From Prevotellaceae bacterium (GTDB lineage: Bacteria; Bacteroidota; Bacteroidia; Bacteroidales; Paludibacteraceae): a stretch of 17,310 nt of DNA. A program made the position numbers and the translations under genes. Under the pieces are notes generated by a model. That model was given only the letters and a program-made list of their open reading frames with translations, was not told the origin of the DNA and ran no database searches. The DNA is taken from NCBI GenBank assembly GCA_031255055.1, contig JAIRTG010000149.1, forward strand, positions 1 through 17,310. Reading direction: 5' to 3'. Shown piece by piece: positions 14,706 through 17,310 of the stretch (position 1 is the first letter of the stretch; every line of letters begins with the position of its first letter).

Positions 14706-16620
14706 CAGTTGCCGGTCAGTTCGTCTTCGATAAATTTTGTCGGTGTCTTTCCGTATATCTTCCGGAAGCAGGTGCTGAAATAGGGCGCTTCTTCAAAACC
14801 GACCATGTAAGACACTTCGTTGATAGTATAGCGGTTTTCACGGAAGAGCGCGATTGCTTTTTTCATGCGCATGAGTTTTATGTAATCTTTGGGTGTATGG
14901 CCGGTCAGCGTATTGAATTTGTTATAGAGCAGCGAACGGCTTATACCCATCGCTTGCGAAAAATCGGAGACCGAGAAGCGCCTGTTTGTCAGATTTTGGG
15001 CGACTATTTCGGTGGCTTGACGGATGAATTGCGCATCCAGCGTGTTTTCTGTGTCTATTTCGTGGATGTTTGTTCCGATAAACTTGCGACGCAGCAGTCG
15101 GCGATTGTTCAGTATGTTTTCTATCCTTATTTTAAGCTCGGCCACCTCAAAAGGTTTTTCTATATAGGCATCGGCGCCGCTGGATATAGTGCGGAGTTTT
15201 AGTTGCCTGTCGGTGGCGGCGCTCAGCATGATTACCGGTATGTGCGACGTTTCAAAAGTGTTTTTTATCTTTTCGAGCAGGCCCACGCCCGATAGTGCGG
15301 GCATAAAGAGGTCGGTGATGATGACATCGGGATGGAGTGTCTGTATTTCGAGCCACGCTTCGTCGGGATTCCGGCTCACGGCCATTTTAATGTTGGCCTT
15401 CAGCGCAAGTGTGAGAAAATTGCACAGCTCCTCGTTACTTTCAACCATAAGCGCCGTATAATTGGCGCCGTCCGTCTCCGATTCAATTGCCGCGGTCGGT
15501 TCGGTAGCTTCGATTGTTTCGATTGGTTGATGGTCTGTGTCCCGCACTTCATCGAGTTCGCGTTTATAATCGAGCAGGCGGTTGAACACTCCCGTAAGTT
15601 TGTCGAGGTTACGGGCGATGGTGTCAAAAAGGTATTCGCCGTGCTGGGTTGTTTCCGGCATTTGTTTGAGTTCATACAGTGGCGCTTTGATAAGCGTGAG
15701 CGGATTGCGGATGTCGTGCGCCATGCGCAGGAAAAAGTCAATACGTTCCTGCACCTGTTTTTTGTGTATCCGCCGTTTAGCGGTGAAATAGATGCCGGTT
15801 GCAATAGCCATAACAAGCAGTACTTCCAGCATACGCGCCCAGACCGTATGCCAAAACGGCGGTTGAACCGTTATCAGCAGTGTGCGTTCGTCGAGGATCG
15901 CATTATTGGTGTCGATATAGCGCAGGCGGAACGTGTAATCTCCGGGTTGCATATTGGTATAGTTTGCCGTTGTTTCGTATGCGGGGACGTTGAAGTCACG
16001 GTCGATGCCGTCGAGCATCCACGTAAAGCGGCGATTGTGGGTATTGGCAAAGTCGATAGCTGTGAAGCGGATAGAGAACGAATGTTGGTGATGGTGCAGG
16101 CGAACAGTCATACTGTTATCAAGTGCAAGTTCGAGAGGTAAGTTTTTGTCTTTGGGGGTTATTTTTTTATTAAAGACAATCAGGTCTTGGAGATAGAGCT
16201 TTCCGGTTGGCGGAGGTGTATGTACTATTTTCGCCGGATGAAAGACGGTTACACCTTCATACGAGCCGAAATAGAAATTGCCCTGCGAGTCGCGCAGTGA
16301 TGATAGAGTCCGACCGGATGTGTATATCGGTGACGAAGATACTTTTCAGGTTTTTATTAAACGTACAGGGTGTGATGGCATAGGTGGTCGTATTTGCCAG
16401 CATGACGCCCTGTTCGGTAGCTACGAGCATTTCCTGCGAATTACGTGGGACGATATAGTTCACCTGATACAGCGGCAGGTGTCGCCAAGTGTCCGTTCGG
16501 GGGTTATAGACGGACGTACTCCCTTTACGTCCGCCTATCCAGATATTTCCCTGTGCATCCTGTGAGATAGAATATACGAAGTTGGTGCCCGGACTTTTGT
16601 CCGGCGCGGAAGCATCGGCG
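14705..16620 (-). pseudogene. Hybrid two-component system regulator, truncated and frameshifted
   Basis: Intact regulators of this type are single proteins that sense glycans with a periplasmic propeller and activate polysaccharide utilization genes. Remaining parts, N to C: propeller repeats (DAQGNIWIGGRKGS, read at about 16620-16350 in one frame), then a frame change near 16300. After it come the last propeller blade (DSQGNFYFGSYEGV), a Y_Y_Y domain (about 16260-15870), one TM helix and a HisKA helix with the phospho-His in MAHDIRNPLTL (codon 15716-15718). Next are a receiver with Asp in IITDLFMP (15311-15313) and Lys in IEKPF, and an AraC-type DNA-binding domain ending at the stop codon 14705-14707. 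The HATPase domain is missing between about 15461 and 15550, and the receiver's acidic pair reads VESN instead of VEDN. The 5' half of the sensor is gone. The frame open from 16345 to the stop may still make a DNA-binding fragment. Confidence 0.85.
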
Positions 16621-16621
16621 A

Positions 16622-17171
16622 CAGGTTTTTGAGTCGTCTGGCCTGCTACGCCCGTTCGCTCGACAACACCCGACTACTCAGTATGGCAATGGAAATCACC
16701 CGGAGCGACAATACCGCCGACAGCGAAAACGGTAAAACCATTCACCTGAGCGACAACCTGAACGAATATGTCGACATCATCAGCTTCAACTCCTACATGG
16801 GCTGGTATTGGGGCAACACGTCGGGGGAATGGATGAACGCCAACTGGCACATTCCCTACAACAAGCCGGTAATCGTCAGCGAATTCGGCGGCAGCGCACC
16901 GGCCGGCAAACACGGCGACAAGTCGGAACGATGGACGGAAGAGTTTCAGGCCGAACTCTATCGCTGCAACCTCGCCCTGTTCGACCGCATCGACGGACTG
17001 GCAGGACTGTCACCGTGGATACTTGTCGATTTTCTCTCGCCGCGCCGACAGAACTTCGGACTGCAAGACTTCTTCAACCGAAAAGGACTGGTCTCGTCGT
17101 GGGGCGAAAAGAAACAGGCTTTCTTCGTCATGCAACAGTATTACCGGAAAAAAGAAGCACAATTTCCTTGA
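16622..17171 (+). pseudogene. GH2 family glycosidase, C-terminal fragment
   Basis: About 180 residues of the C-terminal TIM barrel of a glycoside hydrolase family 2 enzyme, closest by eye to the beta-glucuronidase/beta-galactosidase-like group. Recognisable pieces are YARSLDNTRLLSMAMEI, DIISFNSYMGWYWG and KPVIVSEFGGSA, where Glu (codon 16881-16883) should be the catalytic nucleophile; then SPWILVDFLSPRR and KGLVSSWGEKKQAFFVMQQYY. The N-terminal sugar-binding and immunoglobulin-like domains, and the part of the barrel carrying the acid/base Glu, are absent, so it cannot be active. Upstream similarity stops near 16622, where the opposite-strand regulator remnant begins. A TTG at 16629 could start a short frame but has no promoter. 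The stop is followed by a GA-rich tract and the right copy of the GC-rich repeat. Confidence 0.85.
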
Positions 17172-17196
17172 AGAAAGAGAAAGAGAAAGACAATTA

Positions 17197-17290
17197 GGGG
17201 GGGGAAGTCTCCCCCTCGCTACAGCCCGCCGTTGGCGGTCTTCCGCTACCCCCTCTGCGGGGCGCTGCCCCGCAACGCCCCGTAAGACAG
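17197..17290 (+). repeat. GC-rich palindromic element, right copy (inverted)
   Basis: It is the inverted partner of 622-715, identical at 92 of 94 positions, with the same three hairpins and the same eight-base G/C run. In the sense of the preceding GH2 remnant it comes after a GAAAGAGAAAGA tract (17174-17190), as the left copy does after the metallo-hydrolase gene. Beyond it, 17296-17310 carries the start of the ATTAGTG heptamers found outside the left copy. The element is therefore a unit: GA tract, three GC hairpins, heptamer array. Confidence 0.85.
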
Positions 17291-17310
17291 CGTTTATAGT
17301 GATTAGTGAT

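Noticed and set aside
14507..15202. Long plus-strand open frame opposite the regulator
   Set aside because: It is a shadow of the regulator's coding strand, starts inside the MITE-like element and has no recognisable domain.
15332..16141. Plus-strand open frame of 269 codons
   Set aside because: It is antisense to the Y_Y_Y, HisKA and receiver coding sequence, whose minus-strand reading has clear domain motifs.
16629..17171. Complete small glycosidase
   Set aside because: The fragment lacks the N-terminal domains and the acid/base part of the barrel, and its homology begins abruptly at the junction with another broken gene.
622..17290. Composite transposon bounded by the 94-bp inverted copies
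   Set aside because: The interior consists mostly of core chromosomal genes in normal order, with no transposase or integrase; dispersed intergenic repeats explain the copies better.

Overview
The window looks like a Bacteroidota chromosome, most likely order Bacteroidales. Three things point there: promoters with the TAnnTTTG -7 box (one with a TTTG -33 box at 19-bp spacing), the ribosomal gene order rplM-rpsI-rpsB-tsf, and the remnant of a hybrid two-component regulator with Y_Y_Y and propeller domains beside a glycoside hydrolase. Genus cannot be told from the sequence. No tRNA, rRNA, transposase or CRISPR array was seen.

Layout. Positions 1-716 carry no gene I can support. They hold an array of about twenty 21-bp dyad units (1-420, probably continuing left of the window), a cluster of perfect hairpins (421-530), a 7-bp tandem repeat (557-626) and a GC-rich 94-bp palindromic element (622-715). 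From 717 to 5262 there is a metallo-beta-lactamase-fold hydrolase on the minus strand, divergent from mpl (murein peptide recycling), comEB (dCMP deaminase) and an S41 C-terminal processing protease; a strong terminator follows. From 5422 to 11406 everything is on the minus strand: rplM-rpsI-rpsB-tsf, then gltX and a family-4-like glycosyltransferase. The ribosomal operon has a near-perfect promoter and a structured leader, and a hairpin with a T tract lies between rpsB and tsf. From 11715 to 14233 are a TolC-type outer membrane factor, a membrane-anchored OmpH/Skp-like coiled-coil protein and a small one-TM protein, all on the minus strand.

The right end (14234-17310) is decayed accessory DNA. 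A 288-bp MITE-like element with 18-bp terminal inverted repeats abuts the stop codon of a broken hybrid two-component regulator. That regulator lacks its ATPase domain, is frameshifted in its propeller and has lost most of its sensor. Its broken 5' end lies head to head with a GH2 glycosidase that has also lost its 5' part, which fits a deletion through the middle of a divergent regulator/enzyme pair of a polysaccharide utilization locus. The window closes with a second, inverted copy of the 94-bp GC-rich element, 92/94 identical to the one at 622-715.

The housekeeping genes are ordinary. The unusual material is the repeat DNA: a 21-bp lattice in which both orientations keep one register, and families of structured repeats that sit directly after stop codons.
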